Both the position numbers and the translations under genes were made by a program. This document shows, one piece after another, positions 11,600 to 24,075 of a stretch of 64,000 nt of DNA (the stretch's first letter is position 1; every line of letters begins with the position of its first letter). This stretch comes from Serinus canaria (taxonomy: Eukaryota; Chordata; Aves; Passeriformes; Fringillidae), in the NCBI RefSeq assembly GCF_022539315.1, contig NC_066333.1, forward strand, positions 2,728,001 to 2,792,000. Reading direction: 5' to 3'. The notes below the pieces were generated by a model. It did no database searches and was not told the DNA's origin. It was given only the letters and a program-made list of their open reading frames with translations.

Positions 11600-12500
11600 G
11601 CTTTTTCCCCATGCTCTCAGGGCCAACGTGGCAGTGCTCCAGGCAAAGCCAGGAGATGTGCAAGCTCTGCTCCACCTTGGCAAAGAGCAGCCTCTGTCAT
11701 CTGCCTCACAGTCAGCCTCCTTAAAATTGTTTATAATGATTTTTGCCTGGTTTTAAAATGTATTAAAGGCGCTGTACATCCAGTGAGGCAGCAGCCAATG
11801 GGATCTAAAATTAGACTGCCTAGGCCAGACAAATAGAAACCCATTTTTTTCTTTCCTAGGATCTCTCCTGGAAGTGAACACAAGGAATATCATATTCTAC
11901 TCAAGAACATCACGCATTTCAGGGAATTATTTGAGTACAGGTTTTACATAATTGGCTTTTTTGTCTCATGGCATACTGAACTTGCATAATGAGCTCAGTG
12001 CACTCACAGCAATCCATTGTTGGGCTGGATGGATTTGGTGGAGGGTGCTGAGCCCGGCGTGTGTTACACAATGGTGGAAAATGCACTGTAAGCAGGTCAG
12101 GAGATAAGGCAGCCCAAAACCAGGCACAGGCAAGGAAGAATTAGCAAAAAGCACTCTAAGAAATTAATTCAACCTGGCTTCAGCTGAGCCAGAAGGACGC
12201 AGAGCAGGAAGGAAACTACACTCTGTACCCTTTCAGATTTTGTCTTGGAGTATTTCCCTTGTGCTCAAAACTGAAGGAGTGGAGTTTAGGGATTAAACAA
12301 ATCCTTCGTGCCACACTTCACATGGATGATTTTTTTGCACCACATTTTCCAGAGTTTCATCTCAAAAGATGTCCTACGTGTGGCACGTGGCATTCACAGC
12401 CATGCTCTGCTCTGGAGCAAGGCCCCTCAGCAAAGCCACAATGGCAACACAACCCTTCTGTGGGGGGTCTTTCCTCACTCAGGGCCACCATTTGTGATGG
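11600..12500. other. Unique intron sequence
   Basis: No repeat family or gene is recognisable. An AT-rich patch lies at about 11830-11960. Confidence 0.4.
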
Positions 12501-12856
12501 TGCTCACAGGGGTCCCAGGATGAGGGGAAAGATGAGAAAGTTGACTCCATGTTCAGAAGGCTGATTTATTATTTTATGATATATATTATAATAAAAATGA
12601 TACTAACAGAATAGAAGAAAGGATTTCATCAGAAGGCTGGCTAAGAATAGAAAAGGAATGAATAACAAAGGTTTGTCTGTGACCCAGACAGTCTGGACAG
12701 CTGGGCTGGGATTGGCCATGAATGAGAAACAACCACAGAGACCAATCCCAGACCCACCTGGTGCATTCCACAGCAGCAGATAAGAATTGTTTGCAGTTTG
12801 TTCCTGAGGCCTCTCAGCTTCTCAGGAGGGAAAAATCCTAAGGAAAGGATTTTTCA
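12501..12856 (-). mobile_element. LTR-like dispersed repeat, family A (solo)
   Basis: On the minus strand it begins TGAAAAATCC (12847-12856) and carries an AT-rich polyadenylation-like block ('aaaataataaatcagcct'). It then reads 'ttctgaacatggagtca' and ends near 'gacccctgtgagca' at 12501. Copies of the same family lie on the plus strand at 55734 and 57837. TG...CA ends and the late AT-rich signal suggest a solo LTR of an endogenous retrovirus. I find no clear target duplication, so the class is open. Confidence 0.7.
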
Positions 12857-14724
12857 TAAAACATGTTGGTGACACCCATCTGCAACCCAGACATTTTGCC
12901 CCAGACATCATACCCTGTTTGGGTTTTTTTCTCTCATCAGCAAAGAGGCATTTCCCAAAGAAGCCCTGCATGGCCCTCACCCCCCAGGGCACACCAGAAG
13001 TGGTGTGGGCAAGGCACCAGAGACACCACCAAGAGCACATCAGCAGTGCTGAGGATCCCACGCTGGAGCTAAAGGGACAGTTACAGTTTTTTCCTAAATC
13101 CCCCACACTACCCCTTGCTTTGCTCCTTCTTCCCACACAGAACCAAAGTCCTTAAACCCAGGCTCTGTTTCTAGTGTGGGAACTCCACAGCTCTTGGGAT
13201 GTTGGTCCTGCTCATGGTCCCAGTCCTGTACCAGCAGAGCAAAGAGCAGGAGCAGCTCTTGGTACCCTTTCCTTCCCAGTGTGTGTATCAGCCAGATGAA
13301 ATCATCACCAGCTGGGTCAGACCTGGTACTTTTGCTAAATTTCTTGTTATTTCCTGTTGCCAACACCTTTGAAGTACAAAGCATCATCACAAACCCACTC
13401 AGATTTGAGCTCTCACCCTTCCCAAGCCAGGCTTGGGACCCTAAAGCAAATTGACAGGAAAACTGTAGATATTAAAAATCCAAAAGCAATAAAGCCCAGC
13501 AGAAGCAGTGCCCCCCTTGCCACCAGCCAGATCTGATGTGTGTGATTAGCACGAGGAAGGCAGGGGTGTGGGGATGGCTTGCATAATGTGGTGCAATCTA
13601 GCACCTCCCCCAGGGTGCCCAGCTGCTGCAGAAGCAATTTCACAGCTCATCATCCATTATGAGATTAAAATAATTTTTTTTTTCATCCCGTGAAGTATTA
13701 ATAAATTGTGCAGGCAGACCAGAGTTAGTGCCATTTACACAAATGGTACTGAATCACCCACCTAGTTATTTCTTAATGGACTGAGTATCTGTGTTCCTCC
13801 TTAGCCTGTAATTTAAAAACCTAAATACACAAACCTGTTTATTTGTCTCATCAGGCCTCTAGCCAGCACTTAGTGAGCCTGGGGACAGAGGGACAAAGGC
13901 AGAGCTGCTGCATCCCCTGGACCTGTCCCAGCCCTTTACAAGGGAAACAAAACATCCACATCCATGGATGGGAAAAGGGAAATGCACCACAAGAAAAGCC
14001 CAAGCCCACCCTGAAAGCCCTCCCTTCTGGGGGCAAAGCTCACTGAGGCATTGCTGATGCAGTGCAGGTTCTCTGGTACACGAGGGAAGACGTAAAGCTG
14101 CAGTCAGAGCACCACTAATGGCTCTTTGAACATCCCTGCTTTATTATGGTATCAGACGAAGAAGGCATGTTTAATGTTTAAACTTCCAACAACAAATGCC
14201 TTCAGCAAATATGTTTTATGTATTTATTCAGTGCTTCTTAAGTGCCTGTCACCTCAGCAGCTGAGGTGCTGCTTACCTTTTTTTTTTTTTAACATTTATT
14301 TTATTGAAATTAAGAATGTACCACAGCTTTGTAAAGCCACCTTCTTCCCTCCCTTCTCTGCTCTTTACCCCCAAGAACAGCTTGAAATTCTTCACCCACC
14401 CATCCACTGCCAAACATTTCAGGCTGCCAGGAAGTTGCTGAAATGGGGAAAGGAAATGAACTGAAATCACCAGGGTGATAAATCAGCTTCCCACGTTATC
14501 TCAAAGACCCTCAGCCCCCGAATCTGTTCTGGCACGTGGGACATGTGCCAAAGCCAAACACTCCTGAGTCAGCTCTGCCAAAGCAAACCCTGAGGTGGGA
14601 CAGACAGAGCATGGACCCAGTGGCAGTGACAGGGTGTGGGTGGCCAAGGGAGGTCTGTGACAGATCAACCACGGGGCTGGGATGTCTCACCCTGTGCAGA
14701 TCCTAAATATGCACAACTCAGCAC
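12857..14724. other. Unique intron sequence
   Basis: No recognisable element. AT-rich patches occur at 13650-13850 and around a poly-T run at 14279-14292. Confidence 0.4.
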
Positions 14725-14726
14725 AG

Positions 14727-14805
14727 ACTCACAGAATCACTGAGGCTGGAAAAGACCTCTGAGACCATCAAACCCAACCTCTGGCTGCCCATAGCCCCTG
14801 AACCC
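14727..14805 (-). mobile_element. CR1 LINE short 3' fragment, left arm of a head-to-head pair
   Basis: The plus strand reads 'ctcacagaatcactgaggct', 'ggaaaagacctctgagacca' and 'tcaaacccaacctctggctg'. This is a CR1 subfamily with a 'gaaaagacctctgagaccatc' start rather than 'gaagggacctt'. Short 'cccagtactcccagta' repeats (about 14801-14840) separate it from the next, opposite CR1. Confidence 0.8.
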
Positions 14806-14851
14806 AGTACTCCCAGTAGTCCCAGTACTCCCAGTCCATGTGATGTCAAGG

Positions 14852-15016
14852 TAAGAGCAGCTGTGGCTGCCCCTGGATCCCTGGCAGTGCCCAAGGCCGG
14901 GTTGGACAGAGCTTGGAGCAGCCTGGGATGGTGGAAGGTGTCCCTGTGCATGGCAGGGCTGGAACTTCAAGGTGAACTTCAATATCCCATCCCACCCAAA
15001 GCATTCCATGATGATC
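14852..15016 (+). mobile_element. CR1 LINE 3' fragment, right arm of a head-to-head pair
   Basis: Sense CR1 tail: 'agcagctgtggctgcccctg', 'ccctggcagtgcccaaggcc', 'ggtggaaggtgtccctgtgc', ending 'attccatgatgatcacac'. A stretch of about 20 bp seems duplicated or inserted ('gaacttcaaggtgaacttca'). Confidence 0.87.
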
Positions 15017-17029
15017 ACACAGGATCTCTCTGTACCTCCTCTGCATTTGCTGAGAGCCACAATTATGACTCTTCCTTCACAACCACAGCTCCAAGAATTT
15101 TGTTCTTTTCCTCCCTTACCCAAAGCAGAAGCTGTCATGTCACAGGAGCACAAAGGTGCTGGGGCTGTTAGGGAAAGCAGGAAGCACCAAGAGACTCGTG
15201 ACAGAGCTGTGAGAACTGGAATGTGGTGCATGGCCAAGCATCCAAATCCCCAGAGTAGGTGTGAAAATCTCAGCCCTAAGCCTCCAACATGTGAATTTTG
15301 GAAAACAAACAGATTTTATCTTTAACAATTTTAACAACTTTTTTTTTTTTTTTCCTTTAATAAAGCCAGGCTTATGTATGGTATCTAAAAAAAGGCAGGA
15401 ACACACACATGGCTGGGAGAGGCTCATCTATGCCCTCAATCAGACACTCATCAAATTCCTTCTAAGGCATTAAACAACCTGGACAAAATGAGCAGTGAGA
15501 GTAGGAGCCATCCTTTCAAGAGGAAGGTAAAAAGGAAAACCACCACAATAATAATCAAAACAGCAATGTTTCCCTAAAGGGAGGACAACTGTCCATCTAG
15601 GAGGTCAGCCAGGGCATCAGACTGCTGCTCACAGCCAGGAGCTCCAGCTCTGGCAGATCCAGAGGCCATGGACAACATTTGTGCACACAGGGAATGGCTG
15701 TGCAGAGGAAAAGAAGGTGCAGGAGGGCTCACATCCACACCAGCCCAACCCTCATCACAGCACCAGAAGGCCCAGCCAAACACCCAAGGTCAGAAGAGAA
15801 ACCCAGCCCCAGCTCCCCAGAGGCCAAACCACCTGAAACTCTCATTCACTGAGCAGCTTCAGAGGTGTTTCTGTTATTTTCACTGGTTTAGAAACACCAG
15901 GTAGAACCTGAACTGATCCAAAAGACTGGGCAGGAGTGGAAGAGTCAAAAAGAGAGGGAGAGATGCTGATGGAGAGGAGGGGGAGGCTCTGAGCACAACA
16001 GGGCTGCACATAACAAAGCCAAAACATCAACCCCATGGTAAAAATTCACATTTTCCCGGTGTACTCAAGGGCTGCAGCTGCTCTCTGTCAAACCCAAGCC
16101 CACACAAGGCCTAGATATTTCCACAAACCTGGGATGACTCAGAGCCAAGTGCTTCTGTTGCCAGTTCTAGCACCAAACTGGGCACCTCGAGTCCCACTTG
16201 GTGTTACCAAAAAGCATCAGCCCAGTCTGACCCCAAAACCAACCAAAAATGGACACATTGTCTGCAAGCTAGGCTGCATCAGCTTTCACCAATTCTTCTC
16301 TCATCCCTATTCTTGATATCAAATAACAGGAATCTCTTTCCAGACTGAAACAGAGTGAGAAAGAAATCAAAAATCAGGGATTGCATGGACAAAACGGGAG
16401 GAAAGCAGGTGTCTCTAACAGGGATATTGCAGCACTCCTCCATGCACAAGTCTGGAAATCAGGACAGCAGAATTCCACTGCATGTTCCACTCGCTGTGTT
16501 TCAAAAATTAAACACCATCACATGAGCTGCTCAGAGCACTCCAGAGTTTCCTGCACTTTACAGAGCATCTTTCCTTTTCTATTTTTTAAATTGGTTTTGG
16601 ATCTCCAGCATCTCTGGATGCATCTCTGAGCATGGTAAGATCCCTCCTAGAGTTGCATTCAAGTGCATTCAGTAACTTGCTCTCAGTACCAGTGTGGGTT
16701 CTCAGCCTTGCAGCACCTTGGCTTGTACCCAAAAAATGTGACCTGTTGCTCCATCTGCTTGCCAAAGTGATGGGCATTGTCCTGCAGTTGGATCCAGCCT
16801 GGAAACAAGCACCTTTTGGATATTTGCTTCCAAAATGCACTAGGAATTCATGAAGCCTGGGAAAGAAAGCTTCTCAGGAGAAAAGCAGCTCCCATGGGGA
16901 GCCTGAGCCCTCAGCACCACGTAGGTGTGTGGTTTTGTTTAAAGTCATCTGGAACTCTTAAAATAAATTTGCTAAATTGTCTTCCAGAGACTGATGGCTT
17001 TTTTTTTTCTTTTTTCTCCCCTGCTTAAT
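15017..17029. other. Unique intron sequence
   Basis: It contains a poly-T tract at 15340-15354 and no recognisable repeat family, RNA gene or coding region. Confidence 0.4.
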
Positions 17030-17850
17030 AAACTTTCAGGGGTATCTTTATTGTTATGTCTAATTTTAGCGAAAACTAACATTTCCTGAGATTCAATTTC
17101 TCTCATAATTGTTGGAAGGAAACTAAACTGTCTGCTGTAAACATTCACTGTATTGTGTGAAAAGTATCTTTATTACAGCCCACTGGGAATACTGATAAAA
17201 TTCCCAATCCTAGACTTTCCTCACTTTTTTTTCTTGGAGCTCACTCTTTTCTCTTACATACCCATTAGTGTCAGTTCAAACATTCTGCAGGCGAGATATG
17301 AGAACTTAAAATATATTATTTAACAATCAAGGGTGGAATAAAGACTTGTGAGCAGTGAGATCCTTTCTGCCTTCCCTTTTGGTGCTTTCTATTATAGAAA
17401 ATGAGGATGGCTATTCCATTTGTCTGCGTTCGTGCTCAGAGTTGATGTAAAAAATCTCATTAGTTTAGTCTGACATATATTCAATACAGTCTATGTACAT
17501 ATTTTTTTTTCATTCTATTCTACAGCTGCAAAATGATACTAAATTTCATCAGATTGGAATGAAAACTGTGGTCTTGGAACATTTCCCTTTAAGGGCCTTA
17601 TATTTATTCAGAATTCATGAATCATTTTCCAGTAATACAACTATAATTATTCTTAAAGTGTTATGTTTGAAGGTTTAATATGAAATACTTGCAAAAAGCT
17701 CTTTTTCACTTTGATAGTTTGTAATCTTCATGGTAATCAGATCAGTTAGCTCCTTCCCACAGCAGCCAGGAAAATACAATTTAATATGAATCTCATACTC
17801 TTCACTCATGTTTTAATTAAAGTAATAAAAGCCAAGTCATATTTTGCCCT
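17030..17850. promoter_or_regulatory. AT-rich island, candidate conserved non-coding element
   Basis: About 800 bp of low-GC, low-CpG sequence without a known repeat. It includes 'taaaatatattatttaacaa', 'ttcagaattcatgaatcat' and several ATTA/TAAT cores. Contrast with flanking GC-rich DNA and the absence of repeat hallmarks are the only evidence. Confidence 0.3.
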
Positions 17851-18127
17851 TTACGGTGTACACAGATCTATAGACCTGAGCCAGACAGCCTCAGACCCAG
17901 CACTCTTGATGGCAGCTGATGGATTTGCTACTTTGAGATAAGTTTAATTCAGGCTGGCTCAGGGGCTGCTGATCGTGGTGGCAGTGATGGGTGAGACCCA
18001 GCTCAGCCCCTGGCAGAACTGCCCAGCAGGTGATGGAACGTGGGCCAAACGTGGAGCTCATGGAGCTGCTGTGACCACCAGCCCTCAGCTGGGTCCTGTG
18101 TCACAGCTCAGCTCCCTGGCAAAGCTG

Positions 18128-18449
18128 CCTGCCCTGGTTTTTGGTTCCCACCATGGCTCTGACCAGCCTGGCCTGGTGTGTCACCTGAGAGGGACAGATC
18201 CCAGCCTTCCCCAAACACCTAAATAACTGTTTAGTGCAATGCAACATTCCCCAGAGGAGCAGGAGCACAAGGGCTGGTGGCATTCTCTCCCCAGCCAGCT
18301 CATATCCCCTGCCCTGACTTTTGGTTCTCACCATGGCTCTGACCAGCCTGGCTTGGTGTGTCACCTGAGAGGGACAGATCCCAGCCTCTTCCCAAAGGAG
18401 CAGGAGCACAGGGGCTGGTGGCATTCTCTCCCCAGCCAGCTCATGTCCC
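18128..18449. repeat. Tandem duplication, two copies (180 and about 142 bp)
   Basis: 'cctgccctg' followed by 'ttttggttcycaccatggct' begins at 18128 and again at 18308. Both copies run through 'cacctgagagggacagatcc' to 'ccccagccagctcat'. The first copy carries an extra 36 bp or so ('aaacacctaaataactgttt' region) that the second lacks. Confidence 0.88.
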
Positions 18450-18582
18450 CTGCTCTGCCCAGCCTCGTGAGCGAGGGGAGGTTGGAGTGAACCAGAGCCT
18501 GGCTCTCAGCTGAAGGAGCTGGATGGCTGCACTTGGGATCCACAGCCCTCATCATCCTCCAGGGCCTGCAGGGCCCTGACAT

Positions 18583-19130
18583 CATGGAATCCTCCAGGGT
18601 GGAAAAGCCCTCCAATAACATCAAGTCCAACCTTTCATCACCACCTTCTCCCCAGCCCAGAGCACTGAGTGCCATGGCCAGGTGTTCCTGGGACACCTCC
18701 AGGCACGGGGACTCCAAACCTCCCTGGGCAGCCCCTGCCAATGTCTGAGCACCCTTTCAGTGAAGAAATTCCTCCTGATATCCACTCTAAATCTCCCATG
18801 GCACAGTATGAGGCCATTTCCTCTTGTTCTAATGATGATTACCTGGAGCAGAGGCCAACCCACACCTGGCTGTCCCCTCCTGGCAGGAGCTGTGCAGAGA
18901 CACAAGCTCCCCCTGAGCCTCCTTTGCTCCAGGCTGAGCCCCTCCCCAGCTCCCTCAGCCCTTCCTGGTGCTCCGGGCCCTTCCCAGCTCTGTTCCCTTC
19001 CCTGGACACTCCAGCCCCTCAATGCCTTTCCATGGGGCCCAGAATGGGGCACAGCACTCGAGGTGCCCCAGCAGTGCCAGCACAGGGGACAATCACTGTC
19101 CTAGTCCTGCTGGCCACTCTGTTTTGGGTA
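18583..19130 (-). mobile_element. CR1 LINE 3' fragment (about 550 bp)
   Basis: Antisense CR1 of the 'gaaaagccctccaataacat' / 'aagtccaacc' subfamily. It continues with 'ttcagtgaagaaattcctcc', 'cctcttgttctaatgatgat', 'ctttgctccaggctgagccc' and 'cactcgaggtgccccagcag', reaching ORF2 C-terminal sequence. The 216-residue ORF over it is an artefact. Confidence 0.88.
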
Positions 19131-19588
19131 CAGATGATGGTCCTGCCCTCGTGGGGCTGGAATGGAGCCCAACCTGCACGTGCCCAGGGCAGCCTCAGAG
19201 CTGGCACAGAGAGAAGGGCTCATTCTGTCACCAGCCAAGGCAGCAGAGGGGCTTTCCTTTCTGCCCAGGCCTTCATCCAAATGATGAAGTGGAAAATAAC
19301 ATTTTCCTGCTGGAAGTAAGTGGCTCCTCAGTTAATCACTGTGTTGTGACAGCAGAGCCAAACACCAGCTCGGGATGGGTCTCTGATGAGGAGGGAAGAA
19401 GTAATCAATCAGCTGGGAAAGGAAATCCCAAGAGCAATGGGCTGGGTATTTTCTTCCACACTGCTGCAGCCCACAGAGCTGCATTTCCACAAATAAACAG
19501 AGTTTTCCAGAGCAACTCCCCAGAGGTCCATTAGAGAAGCAAACCACCCTGTGCAGGAGCCAAACCCAGCCCCCCAACAGGACACGGG
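19131..19588. other. Unique intron sequence
   Basis: No repeat family, RNA gene or coding region is recognisable. Confidence 0.4.
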
Positions 19589-20000
19589 TGTAGGAGTGTC
19601 AGGGGTAGGAGGGTCAGGACAGACGGACACGAGAGATCTCTGAAGGCAGGTCAGGAACTTGGGGTTTATTGCAAAGGGCCTGGGGGCAGGGACCTGCTGG
19701 GAGCTGCCAGCCACAGCTCAGAGCAGGACTGAGAAGTAAAGAGAGTGGGAGAGAGGATGAGAGCACGAGGTTCCCATCACAATGCCATAAATCTTCTCCT
19801 GTGTTGAATATTCTAATTCTCACCAACCAATCTAGGACAAGATACAAATCCTACAGCATTTACATACAGCCTATAAGAATCATTACATCACCACACTGTG
19901 TTACATTTTAAACCCTAAAAACTCCTCTTTGGGCCCCTTCTGCCAGGCCAGCGGGGTCTGCTCTGACCCTTGGAGCTGCCTGCAAGCAGAGGGTGTTGTT
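19589..20000 (-). mobile_element. Solo LTR, family E (endogenous retrovirus)
   Basis: On the minus strand there is a U3-like segment ('gtaatgattcttataggctg', 'atgctgtaggatttgtatc'). A polyadenylation signal follows in 'ccctttgcaataaacccc', then a U5-like tail 'gagatctctcgtgtccgtct' ending near 'cctaca' at 19589. This is the usual R-U5 layout of an LTR. The U3 end near 20000 is not fixed, and I found no clean target duplication. It lies on the same strand as TOX2. Confidence 0.7.
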
Positions 20001-22639
20001 CCATCAAAAGGGGATTTCCTTCAGCTGGCCATGCCATTGTTTTCCAGGTGTTCAGTAACTCAAAGTTCCAGGTATCTCAAAGCTGCTTTCATTTCAATCT
20101 CGCTTATATTTCCATATTCTCAAAATCTTTTGCCAGACAATCATATTTATAAGGCTTTCCTGTTTCACCTTCCCCAACACACAGGAGGAAATCCTTGCTG
20201 ATCACAGCTCCCCCACAGCACTGGGGCTGTGCTGTCAGAGCTCAGCATCAGTCCCTGGCAGGCACAGGGCTCCCTGTCACGCTGTGTCACAGCAGGAATT
20301 CGGGACACACGCTGAGGAATCAGCTCAGCACAAGGAGCTGCAGGATCCAAAGGCACAAACAGCTTGTGGTGAAAGCTCTGGGATTGCCTTTGACTGCCAC
20401 CACTCCAGGCCAGCCCAGGAGCAGCAGGAGTGGCCCTGGTGAGGGTTTAAAGCTCACATAAGCACCATACCAACCCAAGAGCTGTGCTTTAAGGGGGGTC
20501 TGCTCTCTCCAGGGCTGCTCCAGGCTGTCCCCCAGGCAGGTCTCCACCTTGCCCTGGGCCATGCTGACCATCAAGGACAGTGGCTCTCTTTACACCGTGT
20601 GCAGCCCCTGCACAGCAGTAAAAGCACATGGGGAATCCTTGATAAAGTGGCACTTTCTTGCCTAAAGAACATCACCTTCCTCTATCATTTGCTGCTCTTT
20701 TAGGATCCATTGGCTTTACAAGCCCAGCACATTGCTGGACAGCCAGGCCACTGTCCTCATGCCACAGGAGCCACCCTGCATTCCAGCAGACCCTGTGCAG
20801 TCTGACCCCAGCCAGGCCCCACAGTGCTCTGAAGCTGTCCCAGCCACCCCATCTCCTTCACCCTCCAGCACACAGGGAGCACTCCTGGACTCTGGGATTC
20901 ACCTTTCCTGCAGCCCCACTGGTGGGCAGGGTGGAGCTTTGGCACCAAGAACCACCATGTCCAATCCTCTATCAGAACTCATCTTGGTTCCAGTATTTTC
21001 TATGTGGAACCCTTCAGATCAGGATGCAGCAGCAGCAAAGGCTGTTTCTCAGGGGGATGGACAGGGTCCTGCTGCTCCTTCTCTGCCACCCCCAGGTTCC
21101 CACCACCTCCCCAGCTCTGCTGCCTCCAGCCCTGGGCCAATCTCCTGCACAGACTGGATTTTTATTATTAACTTTTGAATGTTTCACTGCTTACAGACCT
21201 TTTCACTGCAAAAGAAATCCCAGCTCTGGCTGAAGATCCTTAGGCATGTTTTGATTCCTCATCTCACAGAGCAAGGGCTACAGCCAGATGTGCTGCTTAA
21301 TACAGACACTCTTTTTTTGGGTCAAAAACATTCTCTGAGCTGATTCATATCCCAGAAAACCTTGGAAAGACAGGGAAAGGTAATTGCTGGGGCTGGCCAG
21401 AGCTGGCTATGGTCTCCAGGGGACCTTGGAGAGTGGTGGGTGCTGTGGCCAGCCCTCAGGCTGTCAAGTGTGGTGTGTGTCCTCTAGTGAGGATCTCCTG
21501 CTCCCTCCTTCCTTTGGCCCTAAACCTCTCAGCAATTTCCTTGATGAAATATCTGCACATGAAATCCAGCCACCACAACAGTTTCAGTGTTTGCCATCCC
21601 TACCAGGAGCTCTGTGCCACCTGACAGGTGACCTCAGCTGTTTGAGATGCTGTTTCTTTTTCCCTTTTTCCTCTGATTGGGTGCAGTAGAAGCAGAGACC
21701 ATCCAGTTTGGTCTAGCAATGGCTCAACTGCATTAGTTTTTCACTCTGGGATGCTTGGTGGCTGTTTTTCAAACACCCCATTGCTAAAAACTTAGGAGTC
21801 CCTTGAGACCAAGGGTTGAAGATGATGTTCACTCTGCTTGTAATACGAAGGGATTTTTATTATTATTTTATTTAAACACTATAGCTGGCCCTGCACCAGC
21901 AGTAAACCCTCCTCTTGCTCTGACTAAGCTACAGGAATCACTTCCTGACTGCACCTTTGAAAAATTTTGCTGTCACACAGGAGTTCATGCAAAATTCACA
22001 AGCCTGGATCATCAGCTGTAGTTGTGCTCAAGTCCCAAGCCCCTCCTGGAAGGGTTTCCATTAGCTGCTGATTATAATAAATGACATGTAACACTCTATT
22101 GTTCATTCTAAAATAGCACATGAGATTCTTCCTGAACTGTCTGCTGAGAAAGGCATTTAGGATCTATCAATGTCTCCCCTCTATTTTTTCCTTCTCCAGC
22201 ACAACATATGAAATTATACAGTATTACTCAAAGAACAGCAGGGAGAGAGCAAAAATCTGTATCTTAGCATGGGGGCCTGCAGTGCACACTCCCAAACTCT
22301 GTGTAATCCTCTTTCAACTCTGAGTCTATACAAACCTCTCTCTTCCCTTCACCAGGGGTCTTTTATACTCATAGATCTGTATGTTCCTGCAGGATTTGCA
22401 ATGTATCCTTGTCAAGGGAGTGGGGAGTCAGCAGTTATTTACTGTCAGGTGTGCTCTGCCCCTGATGGGGCCAATTCCAGACTTCAAAAATACAGATTAT
22501 TTGCAGATTGGAAGAGACCAAGATTCTGCAGGGGCACAAGAGAGTAAAGTCCAAAGAGCACAAGGCAGCTGGAGATTGAGGAGCACCAGAGCTCTCAAGC
22601 CAAAAATCAACAGAATATGGAGCCCCCAAGCCCTGCCTC
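20001..22639. other. Unique intron sequence
   Basis: No repeat family, RNA gene or domain-bearing ORF is recognisable. The longest ORFs (for example the plus-strand one at 20658-21233) are proline- and serine-rich translations of GC-rich DNA without homology that I recognise. Confidence 0.4.
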
Positions 22640-22838
22640 CTCAGTTATTCACTCAGAGGGTTGTGAAACACTGGCACAGATTTCCCAAAGAAGCTGAGGA
22701 TGTCCCATCCCTGGGAGCATCCAAGGTCAGCTTGGACAGGGCCCTGAGCAACCTGACCTCATGGGAGATGTCCCTGCTCCTTGCAGAGACTTTTAAGGGT
22801 GCCTTCCATCCCAATCCATTCTGTGAATCTGTGAATGT
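22640..22838 (+). mobile_element. CR1 LINE 3' fragment
   Basis: Sense CR1 tail: 'ttcactcagagggttgtgaa', 'cactggcacagatttcccaa', 'gtcagcttggacagggccct' and 'ccattctgtgaatctgtgaa'. More diverged than most copies here. Confidence 0.82.
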
Positions 22839-23925
22839 TAAAACAAGTTTCTTCACGTGCAAAGATTAATTAGAAACACCAAAGTCATTCATGGGCTTGA
22901 GTGGAAATTGCACAAAGAATAACCTCACCATAGGCTCTGATTTTCTGTGCCGACCTTTCTATAAGACTCAAGAGAAGGAGACCCTAAGGAATTGCTCAGC
23001 CAGGTTCAATGATCTCCTGGGCTCTTCCTGCCTTTCTTCCCAAGCAATTCCAGGTTTGAGGCAGTGGCTGTGGTGACCTTGAGCAACCTGCTGCACTTAA
23101 TGGGACAAACAAAGTGCTGGAAGCTCCTCCAAATACACACATCTGGTAGACTAGGGTCCAGCTGCCCTAAGGACATCTCACACCTGAGCACTGCATGGTG
23201 TTGCTTCACTGTCAGTGGGAGAGCAGCACCACCACTGATGGATTGAAAACCACCTTGGTTCCAGCTCCTGATCTGGAGGGAGGAGCAAGAATGAGGGGAG
23301 GGTGACCCCACATTCAGTTACCCTCACTCTGCCCAGGGCTGCACGGCCACCTCAGTCACTGTGTTCTGCCTCCGTGGTCCCCAGCAGGGATGGGGAACCC
23401 CTGCACTCACAGGGGTCTGCCCCAGCCCCAGGTTTATTTTATCAAGTGTTGACATTTTGCTGTGATTCAGTCAAGACTGGTGGGAACAACACGTCTGCCA
23501 GTATTGTGACAAGGTTTGAAGGCATGTTTTATAGCAGAGGCTGCCAAGATGAGCTCTGTCTCGTCTGGAGCGTTAGCAGAACATGAGGAAGGTATCCATA
23601 GCTTCCCACACATCATTAATTTCTAATTATCCTATCTTTGCTTTCTGCATTATCACTTATTTACCAAACAAAGCTTTATTGGACCGCCCAGTTCCTTATA
23701 AGCAGCAGAGCCATTGTTATGTTAAAAGCAATGTTCTAAATGTTATTTATTATTTGATAAACCTCGTGTAACCCTGAATGAGGACATTAAACGGCAAGAA
23801 CACTACTTCAAAATCCCATTTTAAATAAGTCACCAAGACAGCTGTGCCTTTATAAAACACATTAGAGTGGCACTCAGAGCACATATGGCTCAGGGATATA
23901 TACAAATTATACAATTTCTGTCATT
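22839..23925. other. Unique intron sequence, AT-rich towards its right end
   Basis: No repeat family is recognisable. The 23590-23925 part is AT-rich with 'ttctaattatcctatctttg' and could belong to a regulatory element, but nothing more specific is visible. Confidence 0.35.
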
Positions 23926-24075
23926 CGATCAAATAAGAGGGATGTTTTGACCCCAGAAATGAGTCAAATGTAAGTTGTAATTCCAGCCCCAGCAGAGGCC
24001 CTGGTGGTAATGGATCCTGACGGCTGATCAAAGAGCCCTGACCATTTGACCCACCAGATCAGTGACTCACTGTAT
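23926..24075 (+). repeat. Unidentified dispersed repeat, copy 1 of an inverted pair
   Basis: 'gatcaaataagagggatgtt', 'ttgaccccagaaatgagtca', 'ccagcagaggcc' and 'ctgatcaaa...catttgaccc' match the reverse complement of 26341-26488 over about 150 bp with scattered differences. The shared core TTTGACCCCAGAARTGAGTC plus AAA is itself an imperfect hairpin (tttgac...gtcaaa). I do not recognise the family. Confidence 0.75.

Noticed and set aside
11013..11756. 247-codon plus-strand ORF
   Set aside because: It spans a CR1 remnant and a pyrimidine repeat, with low-complexity F/P/S translation and no homology.
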